This document shows, piece by piece, positions 29,306 to 37,206 of a DNA stretch of 41,726 nucleotides. The DNA is from a virus. The stretch covers positions 1 to 41,726 of IMG/VR virus record IMGVR_UViG_3300020147_000017. The stretch is one strand, 5' to 3'. Under the pieces are notes generated by a model. The model was not told the DNA's origin. It did no database searches and worked only from the letters and a program-made list of their open reading frames with translations. The position numbers and the translations under genes were made by a program. The stretch's first letter is position 1; each line of letters opens with the position of its first letter.

Positions 29306-29659
29306 TTAGCTGGTGGCTTTGGTGATGGCTGCTTTGGCTCTTTTAAATACAGTAGTTCTCTCTTCGGATGCTGTTGCTCTACTAACTAAACCTTTTAAAG
29401 CCTCTAATAGTTCTGGGGCACAAGATATTAACTTGGCATTTGCCTTATTATTTCCCCTAAACCCATGGCAGGAAGCTATACAGATTCTACCTTTGCCTTG
29501 GTCTTCTGCATGAAAATTAGCAAAGATAAATTGTTCTTCAATGGAATCATTCTTTTCTATTTGTTCTTTAGACCATTTTCTGGTCTCAGGAGTCAGTAAT
29601 GTTCTGCCTACGCTCCACGGCCCCGGTGTATGCGTTGTTTGTGTTTTGGTGTGTTCCAT
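29306..29659 (-). CDS. Common phage early hypothetical (HTPGPW family)
   Basis: The 117-residue product starts at 29659 (AGGAG upstream) and has H-T-P-G-P-W near residue 10, I-C-I-A-S-C-H in the middle and N-A-K-L-I-S-C-A-P-E-L-L-E-A-L at about 80-94. This layout is very frequent among temperate-phage hypothetical proteins and its function is unknown. Confidence 0.65.
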   Translation of the reverse strand: MEHTKTQTTHTPGPWSVGRTLLTPETRKWSKEQIEKNDSIEEQFIFANFHAEDQGKGRICIASCHGFRGNNKANAKLISCAPELLEALKGLVSRATASEERTTVFKRAKAAITKATS

Positions 29660-29675
29660 TGTGTGTTCTCCTGGG

Positions 29676-30278
29676 TTAGTATGCAATAAATTCGTTTTTA
29701 GCATCACCTTGTTTAATTCCATGATAGCCATCTAAGAAATCAGTTCCTTGAATTAACTGATAAACGCAATCCCGTAACGTGTTAGGCCCATAAGCATAAA
29801 CCTGGCGGCAGAATACGATGGAGGGGTCAATACACATTTCTAACCCTTGATATTCAATGTTAGCAGCCTTGCAAATATCTTTGCCAACAATATGATAGAA
29901 GGAGCGTTCATCATCCCATAATTTTCTTTGTTCTTTCCACGGCAATTTATAATTGTCAATTTCTTCCTGAGTTCTATATTCACGGTGTGCGTGTACGTAT
30001 TTTGCGCCGCCTAATTTAGCAATCTCGCCATTTTCTCTTAAAACAAGGGTGGACTCATAATTATAGCTATCAGTCATGCCATCGAATGAGCCTTCTTGGT
30101 ATTTCTCAATAAGGCTTTGAATCCTTGATTGTGTTGGGCCTAAGTTCCAAGAGACATTAATAGAATCTCCGCCAGCAAAGATATCGCTTTTCACGCTGAA
30201 TTTAATGGAAGGGTAGATTTTCTTTAATAACTGCTTTATTTCTTTCGCTGCGCTAACTCTATTATGTATCGTCTCCAT
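29676..30278 (-). CDS. LPD29-domain protein
   Basis: The 200-residue product has an N-terminal LPD29-type domain (large polyvalent protein-associated domain 29): A-A-K-E-I-K-Q-L-L-K-K, F-S-V-K-S-D, G-G-D-S-I-N-V-S-W, G-P-T, and S-F-D-G-M-T-D (about 9-75). LPD domains are found in large polyvalent proteins and as single phage or plasmid proteins; their role is not settled. The remainder is unrecognised. GGAGGCG precedes ATG 30278. Confidence 0.65.
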   Translation of the reverse strand: METIHNRVSAAKEIKQLLKKIYPSIKFSVKSDIFAGGDSINVSWNLGPTQSRIQSLIEKYQEGSFDGMTDSYNYESTLVLRENGEIAKLGGAKYVHAHREYRTQEEIDNYKLPWKEQRKLWDDERSFYHIVGKDICKAANIEYQGLEMCIDPSIVFCRQVYAYGPNTLRDCVYQLIQGTDFLDGYHGIKQGDAKNEFIAY

Positions 30279-30294
30279 TTGGTCGCCTCCTTGG

Positions 30295-30492
30295 TTAAAT
30301 TCTTTCAATAATATAATTATCACTCTTAAACCCATAATGCTCTAGCGCATCATTATAAAACTCACCCACTAACAAACCAGTGTCGCGATTAAATACTTTA
30401 AACTTAGAACCAAATCGTGATTTCATGGCTCCATCAAATATCTTATCCATTCTTGTATTATATCTCTGTGCGCGTGTCGCCGTTCTAAACAT
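30295..30492 (-). CDS. Unknown small basic protein, 65 aa
   Basis: Start at ATG 30492 because GGGAGGCG lies just upstream; longer reading from 30633 would cross the promoter. Basic N terminus (FRTATRAQRYNTRMDKIF) then F-K-V-F-N-R-D-T-G-L-L-V-G-E-F. Unknown. Confidence 0.5.
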   Translation of the reverse strand: MFRTATRAQRYNTRMDKIFDGAMKSRFGSKFKVFNRDTGLLVGEFYNDALEHYGFKSDNYIIERI

Positions 30493-30518
30493 TCTCGCCT
30501 CCCTTATAATAATACGTT

Positions 30519-30617
30519 TTACGAATTCAATACCTCTAAAACACGTTTCAGAAACGCCATAAACCCTGCATTTCTCTTTCGCCGGTACTCTTTTCTTAAT
30601 TCTGCGTAATTCATCAT
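30519..30617 (-). CDS. Leaderless microprotein, 32 aa
   Basis: Basic amphipathic peptide (MMNYAELRKEYRRKRN...) whose ATG coincides with the predicted transcription start of the promoter at 30624-30652. First ORF of early operon 2. May be a leader peptide or DNA-binding microprotein. Confidence 0.4.
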   Translation of the reverse strand: MMNYAELRKEYRRKRNAGFMAFLKRVLEVLNS

Positions 30618-30623
30618 ATTTAC

Positions 30624-30652
30624 AATGTAACACGATGTTATAACATTGTCAA
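30624..30652 (-). promoter_or_regulatory. Early operon 2 promoter with operators
   Basis: Minus-strand TTGACA (30647-30652) and TACATT (30624-30629) are 17 nt apart. A perfect palindrome ATGTTATAACAT (30635-30646) fills the spacer. A 15-mer TTACAATGTAACACG covers the -10 (30620-30634) and recurs at 30711-30725, where GTGTTAC (30697) and GTAACAC (30718) form an inverted pair. Repression by a dimer is likely. Confidence 0.6.
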
Positions 30653-30762
30653 CAAATATTTTAACATTTATGTCAATTTTTTTCGTTTATGTCAGTGTGT
30701 TACGTTATCATTACAATGTAACACGTGAAAAACAATATATATATACTCTATTATTAATTTTT

Positions 30763-30955
30763 TGTCCGCATGTCCGCCACTTTTAAATACTTTGAAAAAA
30801 ATCGAAAATTACGGCAGCGACGGGACTGTCCTCCATGTCCTCCATGTCCTGTATGTTTTGCAACACTCTTTCTATATCTTTTATACCCCTATATTTACCC
30901 TATATTCCTATATCTTTCTTATAAAAGATAGAGGAAATAGAGGAAATGGCGGACA
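30763..30955. repeat. Iteron-like repeats, candidate replication origin
   Basis: Copies of a TGTCC(G/T)CCA-type 8-9-mer: 30763-30770, 30771-30779, three in tandem at 30827-30853, and one inverted (TGGCGGACA, 30947-30955). They lie in a long gene-free, AT-rich block, together with TAGAGGAAA tandem repeats near 30930. This is how phage or plasmid origins bound by an initiator often look. The SF3 helicase would be the partner. Confidence 0.45.
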
Positions 30956-31370
30956 CCAGCGTCGATAACGCATTTTTCGGCTTTTGCCCTAAAAGGAGGA
31001 CGGATAGGGCACAAATGGGACAGTTTTTTGTTAATAATCAATAAATAATTGATGAATAATCAAATAATATAAAATGATATGACATTTTTGTACTTTTTTA
31101 AGTTGTTGTATTGCAATAGTTTACAACAATTGATGTTTTAGTGATTTTACATAAAGCCATGTGTATCAATGGTTTATAAGATACTTAACATAATATTAAT
31201 TATGCGTATATAATATATATCTCTTATATAATATAATCAATTATGTAATTAGACATATGTAAGTATGCCTATATAGCCTTTATTTGCGTTTATAGCCATT
31301 TACAGGCACATTCCCTTATGATACGAAGCCATCTATGTTTTTATGGAGATCGTGTCATATAGGGGCTGTG
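30956..31370. other. AT-rich gene-free block
   Basis: No supported gene. It contains a GCCCTA/TAGGGC inverted repeat (30986-31010) with AGGAGG in its loop, two AATAATCAA repeats near 31032 and 31057, an inverted repeat TTGTTGTA/TACAACAA (31103-31129) and a long run of A/T with TATATAAT-type steps (31190-31260). Could serve as the unwinding region of an origin. Confidence 0.4.
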
Positions 31371-31456
31371 GTGAGGCGTGGAGGGCAAGCGAATTTGTGG
31401 AGGGTCGGCTCTGGCCAGGAGAGGGGAGATAACTCTTTACCTCCCTGGCACCTCCA
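31371..31456. repeat. GC-rich REP-like hairpin element
   Basis: A GC-rich island in AT-rich surroundings. TGGAGG (31398-31403) pairs with CCTCCA (31451-31456) and GCCAGG-A-GAGG (31414-31424) with CCTC-CCTGGC (31440-31449). It resembles GC-rich intergenic palindromic (REP-like) repeats of environmental bacteria. It may also be part of the leader of the late transcript. Confidence 0.45.
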
Positions 31457-31473
31457 TACACGACCATAATTTT

Positions 31474-31502
31474 TTGAAACACAATATACAGTGTATTAAC
31501 AT
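31474..31502 (+). promoter_or_regulatory. Probable late promoter
   Basis: TTGAAA (31474-31479) and TAACAT (31497-31502) are 17 nt apart, with a perfect palindrome ATACAGTGTAT (31486-31496) in the spacer. It faces the late operon. Weak -10, so an activator or repressor probably governs it. Confidence 0.4.
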
Positions 31503-31510
31503 TGTAAAAA

Positions 31511-31529
31511 ATACCACATATTGTGGTAT
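31511..31529. promoter_or_regulatory. Operator palindrome downstream of late promoter
   Basis: ATACCACA-TAT-TGTGGTAT is a perfect 8-bp inverted repeat with 3-n centre, just downstream of the probable late promoter start. Likely binding site for a regulator of late genes. Confidence 0.5.
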
Positions 31530-31592
31530 GCTCATAAAAAATATCAATATTTTGTTGCATTTAATGAAACAAAGGTGTATTAATAAGCCGTG

Positions 31593-31985
31593 ATGAGAAA
31601 AGAAAATAAAACAAATAAAGAAGTTTTATTGAATCCCTCGACGGAAATTACCACTATTGATAATTCTCATGCAGATCCCACCGAAGAATTAAGTAAAAAA
31701 GCCATTGCGTTAAAAGAAGCTGGAGTTACACGTAAAGAAATGTATACGTGTTTAGCTGAAGGGTTAAAAGCGACGAAGAAGAGCATGGATGCCGACGGAG
31801 AAGGTAATCCCGTATTAAAAGAGGAGCCGGATCTATTAATCAGGCATAAGTATTTGGACACAGCTGCACGTATATATGGGGATTTAAAAGACAGTACGGT
31901 AGCAGTTGCGGTTGGAGTTAATTTATCGCCGGAAGAGAAGAATTTGATTGATGCGTACCGTAAAGATGTTGGGGTTAAAAGATAA
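31593..31985 (+). CDS. Small terminase subunit candidate
   Basis: The product (130 residues from ATG 31593; GTG 31590 adds one) has a disordered N terminus, a helical region with A-G-V-T-R-K-E-M-Y (about 43-51) and D-L-L-I-R-H-K-Y-L-D-T-A-A-R-I-Y-G (about 79-95). Its size, this R-H-K-Y-L-D helix and its place at the head of the packaging genes suggest a small terminase. No clear Shine-Dalgarno site. Confidence 0.5.
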   Translation: MRKENKTNKEVLLNPSTEITTIDNSHADPTEELSKKAIALKEAGVTRKEMYTCLAEGLKATKKSMDADGEGNPVLKEEPDLLIRHKYLDTAARIYGDLKDSTVAVAVGVNLSPEEKNLIDAYRKDVGVKR

Positions 31986-32147
31986 ATGCCGTCGACGTAT
32001 ATTGGATTATTGGTCGATAAAACGGTTGCGTATGAGGACAGAGAAGGATTTTTAGAGTGGCGTGATTACATGGAGCATAGGGCAGTAAATCACGGGACAT
32101 GGCCTGGGGTAAGAGTAGCGGAGAAGTTGATTTGTAAGATTTGTTAA
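31986..32147 (+). CDS. Unknown small protein, 53 aa
   Basis: ATG directly follows the previous TAA. Product is tyrosine/valine-rich with W-R-D-Y-M-E-H-R and a C-K-I-C end. Unknown; may belong to the packaging module. Confidence 0.45.
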   Translation: MPSTYIGLLVDKTVAYEDREGFLEWRDYMEHRAVNHGTWPGVRVAEKLICKIC

Positions 32148-32162
32148 TACGAGAGAGGGTAT

Positions 32163-32237
32163 ATGAAGAAGGCGGTTAAAGGCGGTAAGAAAGTAATGAC
32201 GAACCCTGCTAAAGGTTATAAGCGTGGGATGTGCTAG
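32163..32237 (+). CDS. Lysine-rich peptide, 24 aa
   Basis: MKKAVKGGKKVMTNPAKGYK and four more residues. AGAGAGGG precedes the ATG. Very basic, so DNA binding in the packaged genome is conceivable. Confidence 0.4.
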   Translation: MKKAVKGGKKVMTNPAKGYKRGMC

Positions 32238-32246
32238 GAGATGAAT

Positions 32247-32327
32247 ATGGCGAATAAAGCAAAACCCGTAAAGGGCCAGAGCTGGCAGCAGATGAAGGGT
32301 ATTAAATGGGGGAAGAAGTACGAATAG
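32247..32327 (+). CDS. Second basic peptide, 26 aa
   Basis: Start at 32247 with AGGAG 5 nt after the previous ORF. Basic, W-containing product (GQSWQQMKGIKWGKKYE). The following 125 nt (32328-32452) holds no gene I can support. Confidence 0.4.
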   Translation: MANKAKPVKGQSWQQMKGIKWGKKYE

Positions 32328-32452
32328 TATTAAATTTTTAACGGTGATTTCCGACGGTTTAATTAGTGATGATGTTGTTTATTACCGTTGGATGAATTTC
32401 TCGGGTTATAGGGTTATTTTGAATTAAGTTCAGAGATTAATAAGGTATTGAA

Positions 32453-32695
32453 TTGAAATGCCCGTTTTGTTGGATTGAGCTGGATTTATTGGATGAAGAC
32501 GATAAGTACCGTCGGTATATATGTAGGAACCATATAGGTTGCAGCGACAGAGGGGAAACGATTTACGTAAGGGAAAAGAGGTTGTATATGGGGTTAGCAC
32601 CGTTTAAAAGCGCACCGAAAAAATCGGGAGTTATTATAGGCCCGTCGAGTGAAAAGGTGAATGCGAGTTTGGATAAAGATCGCGGATGTTGTTAA
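32453..32695 (+). CDS. Zinc-ribbon protein, 80 aa
   Basis: TTG start followed by M/L-K-C-P-F-C, then Y-I-C-R-N-H-I-G-C: a CxxC...C-x(5)-C ribbon at the N terminus. Remainder is disordered and lysine-rich with a terminal CC. Unknown. Could bind terminase or nucleic acid. Confidence 0.5.
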   Translation: MKCPFCWIELDLLDEDDKYRRYICRNHIGCSDRGETIYVREKRLYMGLAPFKSAPKKSGVIIGPSSEKVNASLDKDRGCC

Positions 32696-32737
32696 TCCGT
32701 AAGGGTTAAGGATTATATTGCCCGATGAGGGTTTGAA

Positions 32738-34459
32738 GTGAAAGACATTATTGATTTTGCCGTTTCACGGTTTGGAAAACGTGAGAAGGATTTATATAAG
32801 CAGTTATCGACGGCTGGACGCAAAGAGTTATTAAAAGAGTTTTTCCGTCGGGATTTTAGAAGTTTGATTTATATGCTGGGTTATAAGGAACTCGGCGCGT
32901 TTCATTGCAAGGAAGTAGAGGCTCTTTCTCAGATTAGGGTGTTGGATGAAGTGACTCCGATTAGAAATTTATGGATCTGGAGTCGTGGGTTTTTTAAGAC
33001 GACGTTGATAACCGAGTGTCACAGCGTTTATTTGATTATAAATAACCCGAATATAAGGATGTTGTTGTGCAGTAACACGATTGGTATTTCGACGGATATG
33101 CTCAGGAATATTAAAGGGCATTTCATGGCGAACGTGGCGTTTAGGCATTTTTTCCCGGAGTTTTGTCCGAAGCCGAATTCTGTTGGGAAGGTTGAGTTCG
33201 GTACGAGCCAGGATTTTACAGTGCCATGCCGGGTACTGGCCCGTAAGGAACCGACGATAATGGTTGCGGGTGTCGGGACTAACCTTACGGGTTTGCACTT
33301 TGATTATATGAAGTTGGACGATTTGGTGACGAAGGACAGCGTAACGAATGACACGCAGATACAGGCAAGCAAGGATTATTATTCGAGTTTAAGACCGTTG
33401 TTTGATAAGGCGGCAGTACCCCGTGAGGATGTAGTTGGGACGATTTATCACTTCAACGATTTGTACACGTCGGTTTTAAGAAAGAGCGGTTTATTTAAGG
33501 AGTCGTTTATCCCGGCGCGGATTAATGGGGTGGCGACGTTTCCTGAGCGGTTACCGGATGATGAGCTTGAAAAGCTGATTTTAGATCCATCGGTAGGGCC
33601 GTGGCAGTTTGCAACGCAGTATATGTTAAATCCGATTAACCCTGCGGATGCGAAGTTTAGGGAGAGTTGGATTAAAACGTATGTCGTGGGTGATGTTGGA
33701 GGAAGCGATTATAAGAAATTACCAGAAGGATTGGCGGAATATGTATTGGTTGACCCTGCCTCGACGACAAAAAAGAAAAGTGATTACACGGTTATTGAGC
33801 GGTGGGGGATCGATTCTGAGGGGAATCAATATTTGCTGGAAGGAATAAGGGATAAGCTGACAGCGTTTCAGAGAATAGACAAGTTATTTGAGATCGTCGA
33901 TAAATGTAAAAATTTAAAGTGGGTTAAATATGAAGTTATTGGTGGCCGTCACGGAGATTTGGAAGAAATTGAAAGGCGTCAGGTGGAGGCGTTTCGAAAG
34001 AAAACGCCAGTACTGGGAAGACGAAGATTTACTGTAAAAGAAACGAAATCGACGGTTGCGAGCAAAGTTGACCGCATCGAGCAGAGGTTGGTTGGTCAGT
34101 ACCACGCGGGGAAAGTATTTTGGCCAGAGCATTTGTATTTTGTAAGTAAGTATAGCGGTAAAGTTGAAGATTTTGTGCAGTTGTTAAAGCTTGAGTTTCT
34201 GCAGTTTCCGTTCTGCGAACACGATGATGCGTTAGATTGCCAGGCCCAGATGTTCGATGAGCCGTTTATAAGAGGAGAGAAGCAGGCTGAACGGGTCCAG
34301 ACGAATAATATGTCGGCGGATAACTGGGAGAAGATGTATAGGGAAATTGATAAGTATAAGAACCGATACCCGAATCTGACAGCGGCAGAGATACAGAACA
34401 AAATATTTAGTCACAGGGTAGGAAATAAGTTGCGCAGTATGCAGTTTAGAAAGGTTTAA
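32738..34459 (+). CDS. Terminase large subunit
   Basis: The 573-residue product starts at GTG with GAGG upstream. Deviant Walker A S-R-G-F-F-K-T-T (82-89), Walker B M-K-L-D-D (191-195), and the nuclease domain with D339 (L-V-D-P-A-S), D349 (S-D-Y) and D-D-A-L-D near residue 500 fit a TerL that pumps DNA and cuts concatemers. Its stop overlaps the portal ATG (TTTAATG). The circularly closed assembly is consistent with headful packaging, but that is inference. Confidence 0.9.
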   Translation: MKDIIDFAVSRFGKREKDLYKQLSTAGRKELLKEFFRRDFRSLIYMLGYKELGAFHCKEVEALSQIRVLDEVTPIRNLWIWSRGFFKTTLITECHSVYLIINNPNIRMLLCSNTIGISTDMLRNIKGHFMANVAFRHFFPEFCPKPNSVGKVEFGTSQDFTVPCRVLARKEPTIMVAGVGTNLTGLHFDYMKLDDLVTKDSVTNDTQIQASKDYYSSLRPLFDKAAVPREDVVGTIYHFNDLYTSVLRKSGLFKESFIPARINGVATFPERLPDDELEKLILDPSVGPWQFATQYMLNPINPADAKFRESWIKTYVVGDVGGSDYKKLPEGLAEYVLVDPASTTKKKSDYTVIERWGIDSEGNQYLLEGIRDKLTAFQRIDKLFEIVDKCKNLKWVKYEVIGGRHGDLEEIERRQVEAFRKKTPVLGRRRFTVKETKSTVASKVDRIEQRLVGQYHAGKVFWPEHLYFVSKYSGKVEDFVQLLKLEFLQFPFCEHDDALDCQAQMFDEPFIRGEKQAERVQTNNMSADNWEKMYREIDKYKNRYPNLTAAEIQNKIFSHRVGNKLRSMQFRKV

Positions 34460-36540
34460 TGGGTCACGAGACAGAAATAGCTATCTGGAAACAGCGTGTG
34501 AAGCAGGCCGAGCAGGTTCAGGCTAACCGTCATAACGAATGGCGTCAGGCAATTGCGTTGTTAAATTGCCAGTATTTCGATAAGCATGAGGCAAAGATTG
34601 ACGAGCGGGTAGAAGTTAATTTCGTTAATTGGTATGTGAGTAATTTAGTACCGCTGTTGTATTTCCGTGATCCGTATATTTTTATTAAGTCGAAAACTGC
34701 GGACTGGAGTGGGTTTTCCGAGACGCTAGAGAAAGTCGTAAATGAGATATGGAAAGATCAGAAGTTAAAGCAGCAGTTTAAAAGGGTTATTTTATCGGCG
34801 TTATTGCAGCCTCCGGGTTGGATTAACACCGGCTACATTGCGAAACTGGATGAAGATATTGCAAAAATCGAGGATGATCCTGAGAAAAGCCTCGTTGCGT
34901 CGTTAAAAGATGCCATTAAAAGTGTTTTTAACGCGAAGAAGGATAAGCTACCCGAACAGCAGGGGGTTTTAAGCCAGAATATTAAGGAAGAGAGCATTTT
35001 TGCCGAGTGGATTCCGTCCTGGAACGTGTTAATGGCTCCGGGGTATCACTTGGTCAGTAAAATGCCGTGGATTGCGTACTACGAGGACGTTGCGATCGTT
35101 GATTTTTTGGCGAATCCGCTTTATACGAATAAAAGAAATATTAGAGGCATATATAAGGATGATTCAGTAAGTGGCGGGAAGTTAATCCGTAAGGTTACAT
35201 ATGATAATCCGATACCTGTAAGCGATGTAAAAGACGATATAACCACTATAAGGCTATATCACATTTGGGATAGACGCTCTCAACAACGCATGACTATTAG
35301 CTTAATGAGCGGAGACTATCATTTCAAAGGTGATTGGCCTTATGATTTTGAAGGCTTTCCTCTGGAGCCTTTAGTTTTTGAAGAAACACTCCCTGACAAC
35401 CAGCAAGACATTAGTTCGGATTCAAGTGCTTATCCATACAACATTGTCCGTCCGATTCTCCCACAGGTAAAAGAGCAGTCAAGTGCTCGTTCCCAGATGG
35501 CGGCATATCGTCGTCGGGCAGGTGCAATTATTATTGCACAAGCGGACAAGACCACGGAAGAGGACATGAATCAGATTCAATCGACTGAGGCGGTGCAGTT
35601 GATTCGTGTCACAGACATTAGTGGTTTTATCATGCAGCAGACACCGCAGTTGCCCCCACAGGTGTTCCAGGTAGATGAGGTAATTAAGGAAGATTTACAG
35701 GCTGCGACGAACATGGGTCAGCTGATGTTCCAGGCCCAAGAGGGCCAGCGTACAGCAACGCAGGCTCAGATTGCTCAGAGCGGTTTGCAGTTAAAGATTT
35801 CTGCGAAACAAGACTGCATCGAGGATTTTACCGTTGCTATTGCAAAGAAGATCGCACAGTTGGCATGGCAGTTTTATGACAGAGAAAAAGTTCAGGAATT
35901 AATTGGCGAGATTGTATCCCCGCAGATGTGGCCGGATTTGCCGAAGGATAGAAAAGAACGTCGTCGGATGATTAATAACATGAAGATTTTTATTGATGCG
36001 GGTTCGGCCGCGCCTCCGAAGGACGAGACGGTAGATCGCAAGCAGTTATTAGATGCGATTAGCATCATGGGTTCGATTGCGCCTGAACGTATGAAGAAGG
36101 ACGAGACGTTAAAGGCTGTTTATAAGAGATTTAAGTTCGAGAAGGATATCGACAAGCTGGTTATTAGCAACGACGAAGGCGAACGTGCGTGTGCAATGGA
36201 AGAAAATGAATTATTGATGACGAATATTCCGTGCATCGTAAGCCCGAACAATAACCATTTATTACATTTGGAAGAACACGCAAAGGCAACGCCGACGGCT
36301 GCTAGAGATCAGCATATGTTAGAACACGCACAGTTTGGCGGATTATTGCCTGGTGCAGAAGGAGTTGCGTCAGAGGGCGGCGCACAGAAGGGTGATATTA
36401 GGCCTCCGATGATGTCTACGAATCCTGAAGTTGCTCGTCAGGGTATGCCTTCAACGGATAGGGTTAATGCAAGCGTTCAGGATAAAGGGCCCGGGACCGG
36501 GGATAAGGCGCGCCCGGTAGGTTCGGCAACAGGTGTTTGA
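34459..36540 (+). CDS. Portal protein
   Basis: The 693-residue product follows TerL and has a typical podoviral portal layout: helical start (K-Q-R-V-K-Q-A-E-Q), N-F-V-N-W-Y-V-S-N-L near 53-62, F-Y-D-like wing sequences in the middle, and a helical tail with many Q/A (about 405-440). Large size resembles P22-like portals with a barrel. Disordered last 100 residues. Stop overlaps the next ATG. Confidence 0.8.
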   Translation: MGHETEIAIWKQRVKQAEQVQANRHNEWRQAIALLNCQYFDKHEAKIDERVEVNFVNWYVSNLVPLLYFRDPYIFIKSKTADWSGFSETLEKVVNEIWKDQKLKQQFKRVILSALLQPPGWINTGYIAKLDEDIAKIEDDPEKSLVASLKDAIKSVFNAKKDKLPEQQGVLSQNIKEESIFAEWIPSWNVLMAPGYHLVSKMPWIAYYEDVAIVDFLANPLYTNKRNIRGIYKDDSVSGGKLIRKVTYDNPIPVSDVKDDITTIRLYHIWDRRSQQRMTISLMSGDYHFKGDWPYDFEGFPLEPLVFEETLPDNQQDISSDSSAYPYNIVRPILPQVKEQSSARSQMAAYRRRAGAIIIAQADKTTEEDMNQIQSTEAVQLIRVTDISGFIMQQTPQLPPQVFQVDEVIKEDLQAATNMGQLMFQAQEGQRTATQAQIAQSGLQLKISAKQDCIEDFTVAIAKKIAQLAWQFYDREKVQELIGEIVSPQMWPDLPKDRKERRRMINNMKIFIDAGSAAPPKDETVDRKQLLDAISIMGSIAPERMKKDETLKAVYKRFKFEKDIDKLVISNDEGERACAMEENELLMTNIPCIVSPNNNHLLHLEEHAKATPTAARDQHMLEHAQFGGLLPGAEGVASEGGAQKGDIRPPMMSTNPEVARQGMPSTDRVNASVQDKGPGTGDKARPVGSATGV

Positions 36541-36998
36541 TGCCAACGTATGCATACGAATGTAGTAAGTGCGGTCACATTCAAGACGAGTTTCATTATA
36601 TGTCCGAGAGGCCATTAGTGCATTGTGACGCATGTCGTGGTGCATGTATTAAGCTTATAGGCACAGGTGAATTTATAAGTGGAATGAACGGTGGACGGGC
36701 AACGTATGACTTTGTAGATTTCCATACGACAGGTAAGCCCGTTGTCATTAAGAGTAAGAGGCAGTGGCAACAGCATTTAAAAGCGCATGGCTTAAATGAT
36801 GATGTCCCAAATGACACAAAAGAGATAGTTAATAAGGTTAGAAGTGGGAATCGTGTTTACGTCGATAAAGAGAAGATGAAACGTGACACGAAGGAAGCAA
36901 TCGTTAAGTCCGTAAAAGATCAGAAGTGGAAGTCAGAGTTTAAACAGAAGGTTAAAAAAGAGTTGTACGAAGCAAGGAATGGGAAAGGAGGTAAATAA
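36540..36998 (+). CDS. FmdB-type zinc-ribbon protein
   Basis: The 152-residue product begins M-P-T-Y-A-Y-E-C-S-K-C-G and has a second C-D-A-C near 29-32, the FmdB regulatory-protein zinc ribbon. The C-terminal 80 residues are basic and helical. In phages such ribbons often occur beside portal or scaffold genes. Function unknown. ATG overlaps the portal stop (TGATGCC). Confidence 0.6.
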   Translation: MPTYAYECSKCGHIQDEFHYMSERPLVHCDACRGACIKLIGTGEFISGMNGGRATYDFVDFHTTGKPVVIKSKRQWQQHLKAHGLNDDVPNDTKEIVNKVRSGNRVYVDKEKMKRDTKEAIVKSVKDQKWKSEFKQKVKKELYEARNGKGGK

Positions 36999-36999
36999 T

Positions 37000-37173
37000 A
37001 TGGCCGATAAACTGTGTCCTCCGGTTAAGAGTGCTGGCGTTCCTGATGGGATCGCTATGCCGTCTTCGCATAAAGCGTTGACAACGCCTGATCCGACCTA
37101 CGGGAAGTACTACGGCGCTGATACACCGGGCGCTAATGCTGTAAATTCAGAGAGCATCATGGGTAAAAAGTAA
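37000..37173 (+). CDS. Small virion/head protein, 57 aa
   Basis: Start at ATG 37000, where GGAGG precedes. Proline/glycine-rich, disordered, ending MGKK. Lies between portal-adjacent gene and scaffold. Unknown. Confidence 0.45.
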   Translation: MADKLCPPVKSAGVPDGIAMPSSHKALTTPDPTYGKYYGADTPGANAVNSESIMGKK

Positions 37174-37206
37174 TATTAATGCAGTTAGTTGAAAGGTAGT
37201 GAATCT

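Noticed and set aside
29400-29425. TTCTGGGGCA resembling the dispersed element
   Set aside because: It codes the conserved S-C-A-P-E-L-L part of the HTPGPW family and lacks the second flank.
31333-31560. Minus-strand ORF of 75 codons in the REP-like region
   Set aside because: It crosses the hairpin and has no ribosome site; its tail is what GC-rich repeats give when translated.
32328-32452. Possible 27-codon ORF starting GTG
   Set aside because: No ribosome site and an unconvincing product.
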